64,000 nt of DNA from Paenibacillus thalictri (GTDB lineage: Bacteria; Bacillota; Bacilli; Paenibacillales; NBRC-103111): positions 124,001 to 188,000 of the forward strand of contig NZ_SIRE01000011.1 in the NCBI RefSeq assembly GCF_004307995.1. Reading direction: 5' to 3'. The position numbers were made by a program, and so were the translations under genes. Shown one piece after another: positions 18,901 to 27,992 of the stretch; within the stretch, counting starts at the first letter, position 1, and the number at the start of each line of letters is the position of its first letter. Below the pieces are notes generated by a model that saw nothing but the letters and a program-made list of their open reading frames with translations, searched no databases and was not told where the DNA came from.

Positions 18901-20222
18901 GTACGGTCGCAGAAAAAACGGCGTTTGGTTTCGTCAAGAAATACGAGGAACATCAAGGCAAGCAGTGGCGCGGCGCCGAGCTGAACCGGCTTGCTCAGGG
19001 CTGTACCGGCGTTAAACGCAGCACGGGCCAGCATCCGGGCGGCATTGTCGTCGTACCGGACTATATTGAAGTCGACGACATTACCCCGGTCCAGTTCCCG
19101 GCCGACGATACAAGCGCGGATTGGAAAACGACGCATTTTGACTATCATGCCTTTGACGCGAATCTGCTCAAGCTTGATATACTCGGACACGACGATCCGA
19201 CGATGATGCGGATGCTGCAGGATTTGACGGGGGTCGACCCGACGACCATTCCGATGAACGATTCGAAAGTCATGAGCATGTTTAATTCCGTAACGGCGCT
19301 AGGCGTGGCGCCGGAAAAGATTCGCACGCCGGTGGCTACCTACGGGGTGCCGGAGATGGGCACGAAGTTCGTGCGTCAGATGCTGGAGGAAGCGAAACCT
19401 TCGACCTTTGCCGACTTGCTACAAATATCCGGGTTATCCCACGGTACGGGCGTATGGCTGGACAATGCGCAGGAGCTGATCAAGAAAGGCATCTGTACGA
19501 TCAAGACAGTAATCGGCTGCCGCGACGACATCATGTTGTATCTGATCTATAAAGCGGGTATGGATGCGGCGCTTGCTTTTAAAATTACGGAAAGCGTGCG
19601 TAAAGGCAAAGGGCTTACCGATGAGTGGAAAGATGAAATGAAGAAATGCAAGGTGCCGCTGTGGTATATCGACTCGTGCGAGAAAATCCAATACATGTTC
19701 CCGAAGGCGCATGCCGCCGCTTACGTTATTTCCGCGGTGCGGACCGCCTACTTCAAGCTGTATCATCCGATTGCTTATTATGCGACTTATTTCTCGGTGC
19801 GGGCGACGGACTTCGAACTGGACCTGCTCTGCCAGGGTTATGACGCGATTCTGAAAAGGCTGATTGAAATCGAGGAGAAAGCGTTCCAGGCGACACCGAA
19901 GGAAAAAGCGATGGTTTCCATTCTGGAGATGGCGCTGGAAATGACCGCGCGTGGCTTCAGCTTCAAACCGATCGATTTGTACAAATCGGACGCGACTAAA
20001 TTTTTGATCGAAGGAGATTCGCTGATTCCGCCGTTTTCGGCTTTGGCAGGGATCGGGGAGAACGCAGCGAAAAATATCGCCGCCGCCAAAAATGAAGGAG
20101 CGTTTCTTTCCATCGAGGATTTTCAACAAAAAAGCAAGGCCTCCAAGACGATCGTGGAACTTCTTGGTTCGATGGGTTGTTTCCGCGGCTTGCCGGAATC
20201 CAATCAGTTGTCTTTGTTCTAA
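15915..20222 (+). CDS. polC: DNA polymerase III alpha subunit, PolC type (with 3'-5' exonuclease)
   Basis: A 1435-residue PolC, the replicative leading-strand polymerase of Firmicutes. Domains in order: N-terminal domain; OB fold (about 235-325); PHP domain split around the exonuclease, starting VEFHLHTTMSPMDGITPVDQ; DnaQ-like exonuclease with FDIETTGLS (about 425) and later HNARFD; then the C-family polymerase with GSRGSVGSSVVATFLGI, a zinc-binding cluster CLSC...CPKCG, and PDIDLNFSGEY carrying catalytic aspartates. ATG 15915 has GGGGGAGG just upstream. Length matches other PolC proteins, and all catalytic motifs are intact. Confidence 0.98.
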   Translation: MSNLAVKRERFEQLMKHAEIPTDVIDSFFADGYIDRVEVSRKNKDWTFYIAQNKVVPRDIYISFCKMIRDKFTHIARIQFVLQYADEIDRAEVASEYWGLFLEWIQREKVSVNGWLMKAKVEAQGNVLTLLLLDQIGLELAKKKNIGQYIHTFYKNYFTIDYQVRLQVNESNEEEFEKFAKQIEQEQIEVMQVLTSGMNENEADALPAAELKLMVGYEIKDPPVPLQDIKDEEKKVVLQGMVFGLEMKELRNGSTLFTFNITDFTDSLMLKSFAKTKEELKILSLLANGKWIKVRGRVEYDRFMQIPELVMIPSDINEVVAPPERKDDAEEKRVEFHLHTTMSPMDGITPVDQYIKTAAKWGHKAIAITDHGGVQSFPEANHAAHKHHIKIIYGMEANVINDSVPVVMNPVDLDIREGTYIIFDIETTGLSVGSNKIIEIAGVKMQGGKEIDRFATFIDPHEKIPYNIQQLTNITDEMVAGAPELEDMLPKFVEFTRDSVLVAHNARFDMGFIQANLKRMGLPELTNPVIDTLEMSRLLFPTMKNHRLNTLTDKFKVGLDNHHRAIDDSIALGHVLFHLIKEASEQRGIVNLSKLNDSVGKNLATQRPFHCCIYAQNAIGKKNLFKLVSMSHTEYFYRVPCIPKSKLVEMREGLIIASGCEKGEFYETVLNKSAEEAEAVAAFYDVLEIQPVDVNMHLVEKGLVGSKQQLEDTNRAICRIGEKLNKPVIATGNVHYLHPREKICRDITIHGITGFSPLKDIRKPDVHFRTTKEMLEQFEYLGSDKAYEVVVKNTSELADRFEEIELFPTKLFTPIIDGAEEEIRTTCYNTAKSMYGDDLPEVVTARLEKELVPIIKYGFSANYLISERLVKKSNADGYLVGSRGSVGSSVVATFLGISEVNPLPPHYLCLSCQYSEWILDGSIPSGFDLQDKDCPKCGSRLKGEGQDIPFETFLGFKGDKVPDIDLNFSGEYQPEAHNFTKVMFGEKNVFRAGTIGTVAEKTAFGFVKKYEEHQGKQWRGAELNRLAQGCTGVKRSTGQHPGGIVVVPDYIEVDDITPVQFPADDTSADWKTTHFDYHAFDANLLKLDILGHDDPTMMRMLQDLTGVDPTTIPMNDSKVMSMFNSVTALGVAPEKIRTPVATYGVPEMGTKFVRQMLEEAKPSTFADLLQISGLSHGTGVWLDNAQELIKKGICTIKTVIGCRDDIMLYLIYKAGMDAALAFKITESVRKGKGLTDEWKDEMKKCKVPLWYIDSCEKIQYMFPKAHAAAYVISAVRTAYFKLYHPIAYYATYFSVRATDFELDLLCQGYDAILKRLIEIEEKAFQATPKEKAMVSILEMALEMTARGFSFKPIDLYKSDATKFLIEGDSLIPPFSALAGIGENAAKNIAAAKNEGAFLSIEDFQQKSKASKTIVELLGSMGCFRGLPESNQLSLF

Positions 20223-20235
20223 TGTAAATTGGCTA

Positions 20236-20264
20236 TTGTACGCTTACATGGGTTATGGTATAAT
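20236..20264 (+). promoter_or_regulatory. Sigma-A promoter of the rimP-nusA-infB operon
   Basis: TTGTAC (20236-20241), 17-nt spacer, TATAAT (20259-20264), with the extended -10 TGGTATAAT. Transcription from here gives a leader of roughly 100 nt before rimP. Confidence 0.82.
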
Positions 20265-20301
20265 TTTTTTTGGTAATAATGAGTATAAATGCCGACGTCA
20301 G

Positions 20302-20321
20302 AGAGTGGGGAAACCCACTCT
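20302..20321 (+). promoter_or_regulatory. Leader hairpin upstream of rimP
   Basis: AGAGTGGG / CCCACTCT, a perfect 8-bp stem with a GAAA tetraloop, followed by TTTACATTTT. The T tract is interrupted, so it may be a weak attenuator or an RNA-stability element within the nusA-operon leader. Confidence 0.6.
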
Positions 20322-20372
20322 TTACATTTTCATATACACATTCATGTATACAAAATAGGAGGTTTTACGCGC

Positions 20373-20834
20373 TTGACAAATGAACAAATCAAGTCGATCG
20401 TCGAGTCGCTCGTTCAGCCGTATTTGGAGCAGCATGGCTTTGAGCTGGTTGATATTGAGTATGTCAAAGAAGGCAGCAACTGGTTCCTGCGGGTTTTTGT
20501 GGACAAGGAGGGCGGCATCGATATCGACGATTGCGGACGGATTAGCGAGTTTCTGAGCGACAAACTCGACGAGAAGGATCCGATTGAATCCGCTTATTTT
20601 CTGGAAGTGTCATCTCCCGGAGCGGAGCGCCCCTTGAAGAAAGCAAAAGACTTCGAGAAGGCGGTCGGCGAACATGTGTTTGTTACGACCTATGAGCCAG
20701 TGGACGGGATGAAAGAATTTGAAGGCACTCTCGTTTCCTATTCGGAAGACGGGCTTGTTGTGCAGGTCGGAAAAAAAGAACATGTTATTGCGACGGGGCA
20801 AGTAGCCGGAGCGCGGCTTGCCATCGTATTTTAA
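20373..20834 (+). CDS. rimP: Ribosome maturation factor RimP
   Basis: A 153-residue RimP, needed for 30S subunit maturation. The N-terminal alpha-beta domain (QPYLEQHGFELVDIEYVKEG) and the conserved FLEVSSPGAERPLKKAKDFE are present. The start is TTG 20373 with AGGAGG (20357-20362) 10 nt upstream; ATG at 20380 is out of frame. It is the first gene of the rimP-nusA-rnpM-ylxQ-infB-rbfA operon. Confidence 0.95.
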   Translation: MTNEQIKSIVESLVQPYLEQHGFELVDIEYVKEGSNWFLRVFVDKEGGIDIDDCGRISEFLSDKLDEKDPIESAYFLEVSSPGAERPLKKAKDFEKAVGEHVFVTTYEPVDGMKEFEGTLVSYSEDGLVVQVGKKEHVIATGQVAGARLAIVF

Positions 20835-20869
20835 CGTTTGATCTATTGAAAGGGGGACCTGAAAATCCA

Positions 20870-21967
20870 ATGAACACGGATTTTATTGAAGCATTATCAG
20901 AAATTGAGAGGGAAAAAGGAATCGCCAAGGATGTGCTTGTCGATGCCATTGAAGCGGCTCTTATCTCCGGTTATAAGCGCAATTTTAATACGGCCCAAAA
21001 CGTGCGTGTGGACATTAACCGTCAAACGGGCCTCATTAAAGTGTTTGCCAGAAAAACAGTCGTGGATGACGTGCTTGATCCAAGGCTGGAAATTTCGCTT
21101 CCGGCCTCTAGAGAAATTAACCAAAACTATCAGCTCGGAGATATTGTGGAGTTGGAAGTAACGCCACGCGATTTCGGACGTATTGCCGCTCAGACGGCTA
21201 AGCAGGTCGTCACCCAGCGCATCCGCGAAGCGGAGCGGGGACTGATCTACAACGCTTTTGTCGACAAGGAAGACGACATTGTCAACGGCCTCATTCAACG
21301 TCAGGATCAGCGCAACTTATACGTCGATCTCGGCAAAATCGAGGCGGTCCTGCCGCTGACCGAATTAATGCCGACCGATAAGTTCAAGCAGGGCGAACGC
21401 GTTAAAGCCTACATCACGAAGGTGGAAAATACGACAAAAGGTCCGCAAATCGTGCTGTCCCGCACGCATCCGGGGCTTTTGAAACGGCTGTTCGAGCTGG
21501 AGGTCCCGGAAATTTACGACGGTGTTGTGGAAATTAAGTCTGTCGCCCGTGAAGCCGGTTTCCGTTCAAAAATTGCCGTGCACTCGCGCAACAGCGAAGT
21601 CGATCCGGTTGGTTCGTGCGTAGGCCCTAAGGGCGTTCGCGTACAGACGATCGTGGGCGAGCTGAAAGGCGAGAAAATCGATATCGTCCATTGGATGGAA
21701 AGCGTAGAGGAGTATGTCGCCAATGCGCTCAGCCCGTCCAAGGTGCTGGAAGTACAGGTGTTCGAAGCCGAGAAAATGGCGCGTGTCATCGTGCCGGACT
21801 ATCAGCTGTCGCTGGCCATCGGGATCAAAGGACAAAATGCCCGTCTGGCCGCGAAGCTGACAGGCTGGAAGATCGATATCAAAAGCGAGACACAAGCCGA
21901 GCAGGAATACGGCCGTCCGAAGTCGAGCGGCGACGAAATGCAGCAAAACTCGGTTAGCATCGATTAA
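20870..21967 (+). CDS. nusA: Transcription termination/antitermination factor NusA
   Basis: A 365-residue NusA: N-terminal RNA polymerase-binding domain (MNTDFIEALSEIEREKGIAK), S1 domain (from about residue 135), and two KH domains with SCVGPKGVRVQTIV and IAIGIKGQNARLAAKLTGW. It modulates pausing and intrinsic termination. It lacks the acidic C-terminal repeats of E. coli NusA, as is normal for Firmicutes. ATG 20870 is chosen over TTG 20846 because the GAAAGGGGGA site lies between them, although the resulting spacing (about 12 nt) is long. Confidence 0.96.
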   Translation: MNTDFIEALSEIEREKGIAKDVLVDAIEAALISGYKRNFNTAQNVRVDINRQTGLIKVFARKTVVDDVLDPRLEISLPASREINQNYQLGDIVELEVTPRDFGRIAAQTAKQVVTQRIREAERGLIYNAFVDKEDDIVNGLIQRQDQRNLYVDLGKIEAVLPLTELMPTDKFKQGERVKAYITKVENTTKGPQIVLSRTHPGLLKRLFELEVPEIYDGVVEIKSVAREAGFRSKIAVHSRNSEVDPVGSCVGPKGVRVQTIVGELKGEKIDIVHWMESVEEYVANALSPSKVLEVQVFEAEKMARVIVPDYQLSLAIGIKGQNARLAAKLTGWKIDIKSETQAEQEYGRPKSSGDEMQQNSVSID

Positions 21968-22024
21968 GTTCCGCTGCGAGGCGTTTTTTAGCAAATTTTT
22001 GCGGTTTAGGGTGGGTGAAAACGG

Positions 22025-22339
22025 ATGAAGCCAAGGAAGGTACCGCTTCGCAAATGCGTAGCCTGCCAGGAAATGATGCCGAAGAAGGAGCTGATCCGCG
22101 TGGTCAAGACGCCAGACGATCAGATCATGATCGATCTGTCGGGAAAAAAGTCCGGACGCGGCGCTTATCTGTGCGGCAAACGTTCATGCTTTAAATTGGC
22201 CAAAAAAAACAAGTCGCTCGATCGTGCGCTTAAAGCCGCGGTCAGCGCATCCATATATGATGCTTTGGAACAGGACTTTATTCGGGTAGAAGACGAATTC
22301 ATCGCCCTGAAAGACACGGTGGACGATGATGAAGAGTAA
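22025..22339 (+). CDS. rnpM: RNase P modulator RnpM (YlxR)
   Basis: A 104-residue YlxR/DUF448 protein. The family signature is clear: VPLRKCVACQEMMPKKELIR and GKKSGRGAYLCGKRSCFKLA. YlxR binds RNA and has recently been linked to modulation of RNase P, hence the newer name RnpM. The acidic C-terminus (TVDDDEE) overlaps the start of ylxQ. Its conserved place is between nusA and ylxQ. Confidence 0.92.
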   Translation: MKPRKVPLRKCVACQEMMPKKELIRVVKTPDDQIMIDLSGKKSGRGAYLCGKRSCFKLAKKNKSLDRALKAAVSASIYDALEQDFIRVEDEFIALKDTVDDDEE

Positions 22340-22652
22340 ATTTTTATCGAACTTGGGGTTGGCCATGCGTGCCGGCAAATTGGTTACCGGAGACGAAGGT
22401 GTGATGGCCGCGGTGAAATCGGGCGATGCTAAGCTTGTGATCATCGCTGAAGACGCTGCTGCTAACACGAGCAAGAAGATGAGCGATAAATGCAGCACTT
22501 ACCATGTGCCAGTGCTGGTGTACGGCAGCCGCGAACAACTGGGAACGAGCATCGGCAAGGCAGACCGCGTCGTCATTGCCGTTACGGATAAAGGGTTCGC
22601 GCAAATGTTGGAAAAGGTCTGGAAATTACCGGAGGTGCAGGCGATTGAATAA
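22326..22652 (+). CDS. ylxQ: L7Ae-family RNA-binding protein YlxQ
   Basis: A 108-residue L7Ae/L30e-fold protein ([57 protein letters not shown]), probably binding kink-turn RNA. It overlaps rnpM by 14 nt and infB by 8 nt, which indicates coupled translation. ATG 22326 and the adjacent ATG 22329 are both possible starts. Confidence 0.9.
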   Translation: MMKSKFLSNLGLAMRAGKLVTGDEGVMAAVKSGDAKLVIIAEDAAANTSKKMSDKCSTYHVPVLVYGSREQLGTSIGKADRVVIAVTDKGFAQMLEKVWKLPEVQAIE

Positions 22653-25644
22653 ACAAGACAATAAATTGCGAGTTTACGAATACGCTAAATCATTAAATAT
22701 GAGCAGCAAGGAGATTATTACTATTTTAAAACGACTAAATATACCCGTAAATAATCATATGAGCGTTATGGAAAATGAGGCTGTCGATTCAGTGGAAAAA
22801 TTTTTTCGCGATGTAAAAGCAAATGCAGCGGCCAAGCAAACAAACAACACACAAAGACCGGCCGGCAATCAGCAGGCAAAATCCGAAGCGCCAAAAGCGC
22901 CGCAGGCTCCTGCTTCCCAAAATCAAAACTCTGCTCCTCAGCAGCAGCAATCCGGTCAGCAGTCCTCGTCGTCACAGCAATCGAGACCGCAGCATTCCGG
23001 TCAGCAGCATAGCGGCGGCCAGCAAGGCCAAGGTCAATACCAGCAAAGAAACTCCGGCGGTCAAGGCCAAGGTCAAGGTCAATACCAGCAGAGAAACTCC
23101 GGCGGTCAAGGCCAGGGTCAATACCAGCAAAGAAATTCCGGTGGTCAAGGCCAAGGTCAAGGTCAATACCAGCAAAGAAATTCCGGCGGTCAAGGGCAAG
23201 GCCAGTATCAACGGTCTGGCCAACAAGGCCAAGGTCAAGGGCAATACCAAAGATCCGGTCAAGGGCAGCAAAACCGTCCGGGCGGAGGACAAGGCGGTCA
23301 GGGCGGGCAACGCGATGGGCGTCCGCAAGGTAGCTATCAGGATCGCCGTCCACAAGGCTCAGGCGGAGGCCAGCAGTACCGTCAAGGAGGCAGTGGAGGA
23401 CAAGGCGGTCAGGGTGGCGGGCAACGTGATTTCAACCGCGACAGCCGTCCACAGCAAGGCGGAGGTCAACAAGGTCGTCCGCAGCAAAACAGCCGTCCAA
23501 GCGAAAATCGCTCGTTCTCGGCGCCGGCTCCATCCTTTTCGCAACCGCAAGGCGGCGGCAATGCGAACCGCAACCGTAATTTCGAGCAGCGCTCCAATAA
23601 CGGCGGCAATTTCAGCAACCCGCGCAAAAACCAGGATAACAACCGTCAATTCGTTGCGCAAAAAGCGGTAGCTTCAACTCCGCTGAAAGCCCAGGATGTA
23701 ATTGAGCTTGATCTGGACGATCCGAACGTATCAACCGGTAAAACGGCGAAAACGACAAAACCGGCTCCTAAGCGGTTTGAAGACAATAAATCCGGTGGCA
23801 ATAACAGAGGTTTCAACAATAGATCGGGCAATAACCGCAATCAGCGTGGAAGAGGCCAAGAGCCGGTTCAACGCAAGGAGAAAATCGACAATACACCGAA
23901 GAAAATTATCGTACGTGGTACGATGACCGTTGGCGAAATGGCCAAAGCGCTGCATAAGGATGCTTCCGAAGTCATCAAGAAGCTGTTGTTCCTTGGCGTC
24001 ATGGCTACGATCAATCAGGAGCTGGACCTGGATTCGATTCAACTGCTTGCCACCGAGTTTGGTGTCGAAGTCGAGCTGAAGATCCCGGTTGAAGAAGACA
24101 AGTTTGAATTGGTCGAAGAAAAAGACGAGGAAGCCGATCTTCTGGAACGTCCTCCTGTTGTTACGATTATGGGTCACGTTGACCATGGTAAAACAACGCT
24201 GCTTGACGCTATCCGTCAAACAAGCGTGACCGAAGGCGAAGCAGGCGGGATTACCCAGCATATCGGTGCATACCAAGTTGAAATTCACAATAAAAAAATT
24301 ACGTTCCTGGATACTCCGGGTCACGAAGCGTTTACGTCGATGCGTGCCCGCGGCGCACAGGTAACTGACATTACAATTCTGGTCGTTGCAGCGGACGACG
24401 GTGTGATGCCGCAAACGGTCGAGGCCATCAACCATGCGAAAGCGGCGAAAGTGCCGATTATCGTAGCGGTGAACAAGATCGATAAGCCCGGTGCGAATAC
24501 AGAACGGATTAAACAGGAAATGACCGAATATGAGCTTGTTCCCGAAGAATGGGGCGGCGATACCATCTTCTGTGAGTTGTCGGCTAAGCAGCGCATCGGA
24601 CTGGAAAGCCTGCTCGATACGATCTTGCTCGTAGCTGAGGTACAGGAGCTTAAGGCGAACCCGAACAAACGCGCCCGCGGTACCGTCATCGAAGCCGAGC
24701 TGGACAAAGGCAAAGGACCGGTTGCGCGTGTGCTCATCCAGCACGGTACGCTGAAAATCGGCGACAGCTTTGTTGCAGGTAACTGCTTCGGACGTGTTCG
24801 TGCGATGGTCAACGACAAAGGCAAGAAACTCAAAGAAGCAGGTCCTTCCACGCCGGTGGAAATTACCGGTTTGACGGAAGTGCCGCTTGCCGGCGATCCG
24901 TTTATGGCATTTGAGGATGAGCGCAAGGCGAGAATGATTGCCGACAAACGTGCCATCACGCAGCGGCAAGCGGATATGGGCGCGAATACTCGCGTAACAC
25001 TCGACGATTTGTATAAACATATCAAAGACGGCGAAATCAAAGACCTTAACGTTATTATCAAAGGTGACGTTCAGGGCTCCGTCGAAGCACTCAAAGGTTC
25101 TTTGGGTAAAATCGACATCGAAGGCGTCCGGGTCAAAATTTTGCATATCGGCGTAGGTGCGATTACCGAATCCGACGTCATTCTGGCTTCCGCTTCCAAC
25201 GCGATTGTCATCGGTTTTAACGTACGTCCGGAGCCTCAAGCCAAGCTGACGGCCGAGCAAGAAAAGGTCGATGTCCGTCTGCACCGCGTTATCTACAATG
25301 TAATCGACGAGATCGAAGCGGCCATGAAAGGCATGCTGGATCCTGTATATAAAGAAAACGTCATTGGGCATGCTGAGGTAAGAAACGTGTTTAAGGTGTC
25401 CAAAGTGGGAACGATTGCCGGTTGTATGGTAACTTCGGGCAAAATCGCACGCAACGCCGAAATGCGCCTTATCCGCAGCGGTATCGTCGTTTTCGAAGGC
25501 AAGGTCGATTCGCTCAAGCGGTTTAAGGATGACGCCAAAGAAGTGGCGCAAGGTTACGAATGCGGTATATCTCTGGACAAATTTAATGATATTAAAGAAG
25601 GAGATATTATCGAAGCGTTCGTAATGGAAACTGTCGAGAGGTGA
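22645..25644 (+). CDS. infB: Translation initiation factor IF-2, with a long Q/G-rich repeated N-terminus
   Basis: A 999-residue IF2, the GTPase that places fMet-tRNA on the 30S subunit. Residues 1-60 form the IF2N module ([20 protein letters not shown]). Residues about 70-420 are low complexity, rich in Gln, Gly, Ser, Asn and Arg, with near-identical [17 protein letters not shown] repeats. A second IF2N module is near 430-480; the G domain starts near 505 ([29 protein letters not shown]), followed by domains II-IV. The start is TTG 22645 with GGAGGTG (22631-22637). The total length is well above B. subtilis IF2 because of the linker. Confidence 0.97.
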   Translation: MNKQDNKLRVYEYAKSLNMSSKEIITILKRLNIPVNNHMSVMENEAVDSVEKFFRDVKANAAAKQTNNTQRPAGNQQAKSEAPKAPQAPASQNQNSAPQQQQSGQQSSSSQQSRPQHSGQQHSGGQQGQGQYQQRNSGGQGQGQGQYQQRNSGGQGQGQYQQRNSGGQGQGQGQYQQRNSGGQGQGQYQRSGQQGQGQGQYQRSGQGQQNRPGGGQGGQGGQRDGRPQGSYQDRRPQGSGGGQQYRQGGSGGQGGQGGGQRDFNRDSRPQQGGGQQGRPQQNSRPSENRSFSAPAPSFSQPQGGGNANRNRNFEQRSNNGGNFSNPRKNQDNNRQFVAQKAVASTPLKAQDVIELDLDDPNVSTGKTAKTTKPAPKRFEDNKSGGNNRGFNNRSGNNRNQRGRGQEPVQRKEKIDNTPKKIIVRGTMTVGEMAKALHKDASEVIKKLLFLGVMATINQELDLDSIQLLATEFGVEVELKIPVEEDKFELVEEKDEEADLLERPPVVTIMGHVDHGKTTLLDAIRQTSVTEGEAGGITQHIGAYQVEIHNKKITFLDTPGHEAFTSMRARGAQVTDITILVVAADDGVMPQTVEAINHAKAAKVPIIVAVNKIDKPGANTERIKQEMTEYELVPEEWGGDTIFCELSAKQRIGLESLLDTILLVAEVQELKANPNKRARGTVIEAELDKGKGPVARVLIQHGTLKIGDSFVAGNCFGRVRAMVNDKGKKLKEAGPSTPVEITGLTEVPLAGDPFMAFEDERKARMIADKRAITQRQADMGANTRVTLDDLYKHIKDGEIKDLNVIIKGDVQGSVEALKGSLGKIDIEGVRVKILHIGVGAITESDVILASASNAIVIGFNVRPEPQAKLTAEQEKVDVRLHRVIYNVIDEIEAAMKGMLDPVYKENVIGHAEVRNVFKVSKVGTIAGCMVTSGKIARNAEMRLIRSGIVVFEGKVDSLKRFKDDAKEVAQGYECGISLDKFNDIKEGDIIEAFVMETVER
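23008..23215 (+). repeat. In-frame tandem repeats in infB encoding [17 protein letters not shown] units
   Basis: Four consecutive copies of 39-45 nt, each containing AATACCAGCA and ending in AGAAA(C/T)TCC, then a diverged fifth. Copies differ by one extra GGTCAA unit, so copy-number slippage is likely. The translation stays in frame. Confidence 0.85.
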
Positions 25645-25650
25645 TCGTTC

Positions 25651-26007
25651 ATGGCAAAAGTTCGTGTAGGCCGCGTCGGAGAACAAATTAAAAAAGAAAT
25701 TAGCCAAATTATCCAATCCGAGTTGAAAGACCCTAGAATCGGCTTCATTACGGTGACCGGTGTAGAGGTAACAAGTGATTTTTCGCTCGCGAAAATATAT
25801 TTGAGCGTACTCGGCACCGATGAGCAAAAAGAAGAAACACTCAAGGCGCTTGGCCGCAGCACCGGATTTATCCGTTCCGAACTCGGCAAGCGGATCCGTC
25901 TGAGAAAAATTCCCGAGCTTGTTTTTAAATTCGATGCCTCGATTGACTACGGCAGCCGGATTGAACGTTTGCTCGATCAAATCAATACCGGAACTGTAAA
26001 CCCATGA
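25651..26007 (+). CDS. rbfA: 30S ribosome-binding factor RbfA
   Basis: A 118-residue KH-fold factor for late 30S maturation ([58 protein letters not shown]). ATG 25651 follows infB by 6 nt with GAGAGGTGAT upstream. The stop overlaps the start of nrnA. Confidence 0.96.
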   Translation: MAKVRVGRVGEQIKKEISQIIQSELKDPRIGFITVTGVEVTSDFSLAKIYLSVLGTDEQKEETLKALGRSTGFIRSELGKRIRLRKIPELVFKFDASIDYGSRIERLLDQINTGTVNP

Positions 26008-26999
26008 CACATCAAGTCTCCTCTGAATATGAGATTCAGCTTGAGGCGGCGAAGCGGTTTATTGTGGAGCATGACGATTTTCTGGTTGTGGCGCACGTTC
26101 AGCCTGATGGAGATGCAGCCGGCTCGACCTTTGCGGTTGGCTGGATGCTCCGTCAGCTGGGCAAAACGTACACCTTAATCAATGAAGGACGTATGCCTGA
26201 AAAATTCATGTTTATGGCCGGAGATCAGCCGATCATGAACGGTATGGCAAACACTCCCGACCGCACGTTTTCTTCCATCATCAGCGTGGATTGTGCCGAT
26301 CACGAACGTATCGGCGCAGTTCGCGCGTTTTTTGGCGAACATGCGTTGCTTCTCAATATCGATCACCATGCGACAAACGACAGGTTCGGACAAGTCAACC
26401 TGGTTCGCGAGGACGCCGCGGCGACGGTAGAAGTGCTGTTCGACTTGGCCGTACATATGAATCTGACCTTGGAACACTCGCTGAATGTATGTATATACTC
26501 CGGACTGTTGACGGATACCGGCGGGTTCCGTTACGCCAACACAACACCCAAGGTGATGCAGACTGCCGCGGAGATGCTGCGTCTGGGCGTCAAGGGGCAT
26601 GAGTTGGCCGAGCGTCTGCTGGAAAAAATGACGGTTCCGCAAATTTCGTTAATTAAACAATCTTTATCCACACTTTCATTTGCCTATAATCAAAAGCTTG
26701 CCTGGGTTAGCGTTACACTGGAAGACGCAGCCCGTTTCGGCGCCGCGGGCGAAGATATGGACGGACTCGTCAATTATCCCCGCAACGTGGAAGGCGTTGA
26801 GGTAGGGATGCTGTTTAAGGAACGGGAGAATGGACAGGTGAAGATCAGCTTTCGTTCCGCAGGCAGCGTTGACGTGGCCAGGTTCGCCAAAACGATGGGC
26901 GGCGGCGGGCATGTCCGTGCAGCCGGCTGTACGGTTTCCGGCAAGCTCGGCGAAGTGATCGAGCGGGTTGTGAAGGAAATGGGGCAGGCATTGGGATGA
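26004..26999 (+). CDS. nrnA: DHH/DHHA1 phosphoesterase NrnA (nanoRNase / pAp phosphatase)
   Basis: A 331-residue DHH-family enzyme. NrnA degrades 2-5-mer RNAs and dephosphorylates 3'-phosphoadenosine 5'-phosphate. Metal-binding motifs are visible: [38 protein letters not shown] and [15 protein letters not shown]; the DHHA1 motif is [14 protein letters not shown]. It overlaps rbfA by 4 nt (ATGA) and truB by 4 nt, so it belongs to the same translationally coupled string, as ytqI-like genes do in many Firmicutes. Confidence 0.93.
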   Translation: MTHQVSSEYEIQLEAAKRFIVEHDDFLVVAHVQPDGDAAGSTFAVGWMLRQLGKTYTLINEGRMPEKFMFMAGDQPIMNGMANTPDRTFSSIISVDCADHERIGAVRAFFGEHALLLNIDHHATNDRFGQVNLVREDAAATVEVLFDLAVHMNLTLEHSLNVCIYSGLLTDTGGFRYANTTPKVMQTAAEMLRLGVKGHELAERLLEKMTVPQISLIKQSLSTLSFAYNQKLAWVSVTLEDAARFGAAGEDMDGLVNYPRNVEGVEVGMLFKERENGQVKISFRSAGSVDVARFAKTMGGGGHVRAAGCTVSGKLGEVIERVVKEMGQALG

Positions 27000-27925
27000 C
27001 AACAAACACGATAACTCCTTTAGAAGGCATTCTGCCTGTAATGAAACCGGCTGGCTGGACTTCACACGATGTCGTTGCCAAGGTAAGACGTATTTTGAAG
27101 GAAAAAAGAATCGGCCACACTGGCACGCTTGACCCGCAAGTCACCGGCGTGCTGCCGCTTTGCATCGGCCGCGCGACAAGAATGGTGGAATACATTCAGG
27201 AGCTGCCTAAAGAATACGAGGCTACCCTTACAGTGGGTTATGCAACCGATACAGAGGATGCAAGCGGAAATATAACTGAACGGGTCGATTCCGCGGTTTT
27301 GACTTTGGATCAGGTTGAAGCGGTGCTAAGGCAATTTGTCGGTGAAATCGAGCAGGTTCCGCCGATGTTCTCCGCGATCAAAGTGGACGGTAAACGCTTA
27401 TATGAATTAGCCCGTGAAGGAAAAGAAGTTGAACGCAAGTCGCGCAAGGTAACGCTTTATCAAATCGAATTGATTTCCGCTGATTTGGACAAACCTCATC
27501 CGGATATCCGTTTCCGCGCCCTATGTTCCAAGGGGACATACATCCGCACCTTATGTGTCGATATCGGCAAGGAACTTGGTTATCCTGCGGTTATGTCGCA
27601 TTTGACGCGGACCCGGACGGGAAATATCGGGTTGTCGCAATGCATCACGTTGGAAGAACTTGAAGCCCGCCGGGACAACGGGACCGTTCCGGAGCTGCTG
27701 ATTCCAGTGGACGCTGCTGTACTTCATTTGAACAAAACGACATTAAACGAGACGCAAACCCGTCAGGCGCTGCAAGGGCAAAAAATCAGGCTATCGCAAA
27801 GCTCCGACGTGGATGAACGGCTTCGCGCGTTATATCGTGTGTATTCATCACAAAACGATTTTATCGGCGTATTCGAGTGGGACCCTGAGCTCGGCTGCCT
27901 CGCGCCGGTGAAGGTATTTTCCTAA
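26996..27925 (+). CDS. truB: tRNA pseudouridine-55 synthase TruB
   Basis: A 309-residue pseudouridine synthase modifying U55 in the T-loop of tRNAs. The catalytic aspartate is D46 in GHTGTLDPQVTGVLP; GRATRMVEYIQELPKEYEA and CSKGTYIRTLCVDIGKELG are family motifs. The ATG overlaps the nrnA stop (ATGA). The PUA-like C-terminal part is short, as usual in Bacillus-type TruB. Confidence 0.96.
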   Translation: MTTNTITPLEGILPVMKPAGWTSHDVVAKVRRILKEKRIGHTGTLDPQVTGVLPLCIGRATRMVEYIQELPKEYEATLTVGYATDTEDASGNITERVDSAVLTLDQVEAVLRQFVGEIEQVPPMFSAIKVDGKRLYELAREGKEVERKSRKVTLYQIELISADLDKPHPDIRFRALCSKGTYIRTLCVDIGKELGYPAVMSHLTRTRTGNIGLSQCITLEELEARRDNGTVPELLIPVDAAVLHLNKTTLNETQTRQALQGQKIRLSQSSDVDERLRALYRVYSSQNDFIGVFEWDPELGCLAPVKVFS

Positions 27926-27992
27926 ACCTTTTGTACAAAGGCAACTTCATGCTGCAGTTTATGCCCGCGTGATTGATTGAAGGTGAATTTAT

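Noticed and set aside
23731..26010. 759-codon reverse frame opposite infB, rbfA and the start of nrnA
   Set aside because: A shadow of highly biased forward codons; its translation is rich in Phe, Arg and His without any domain.
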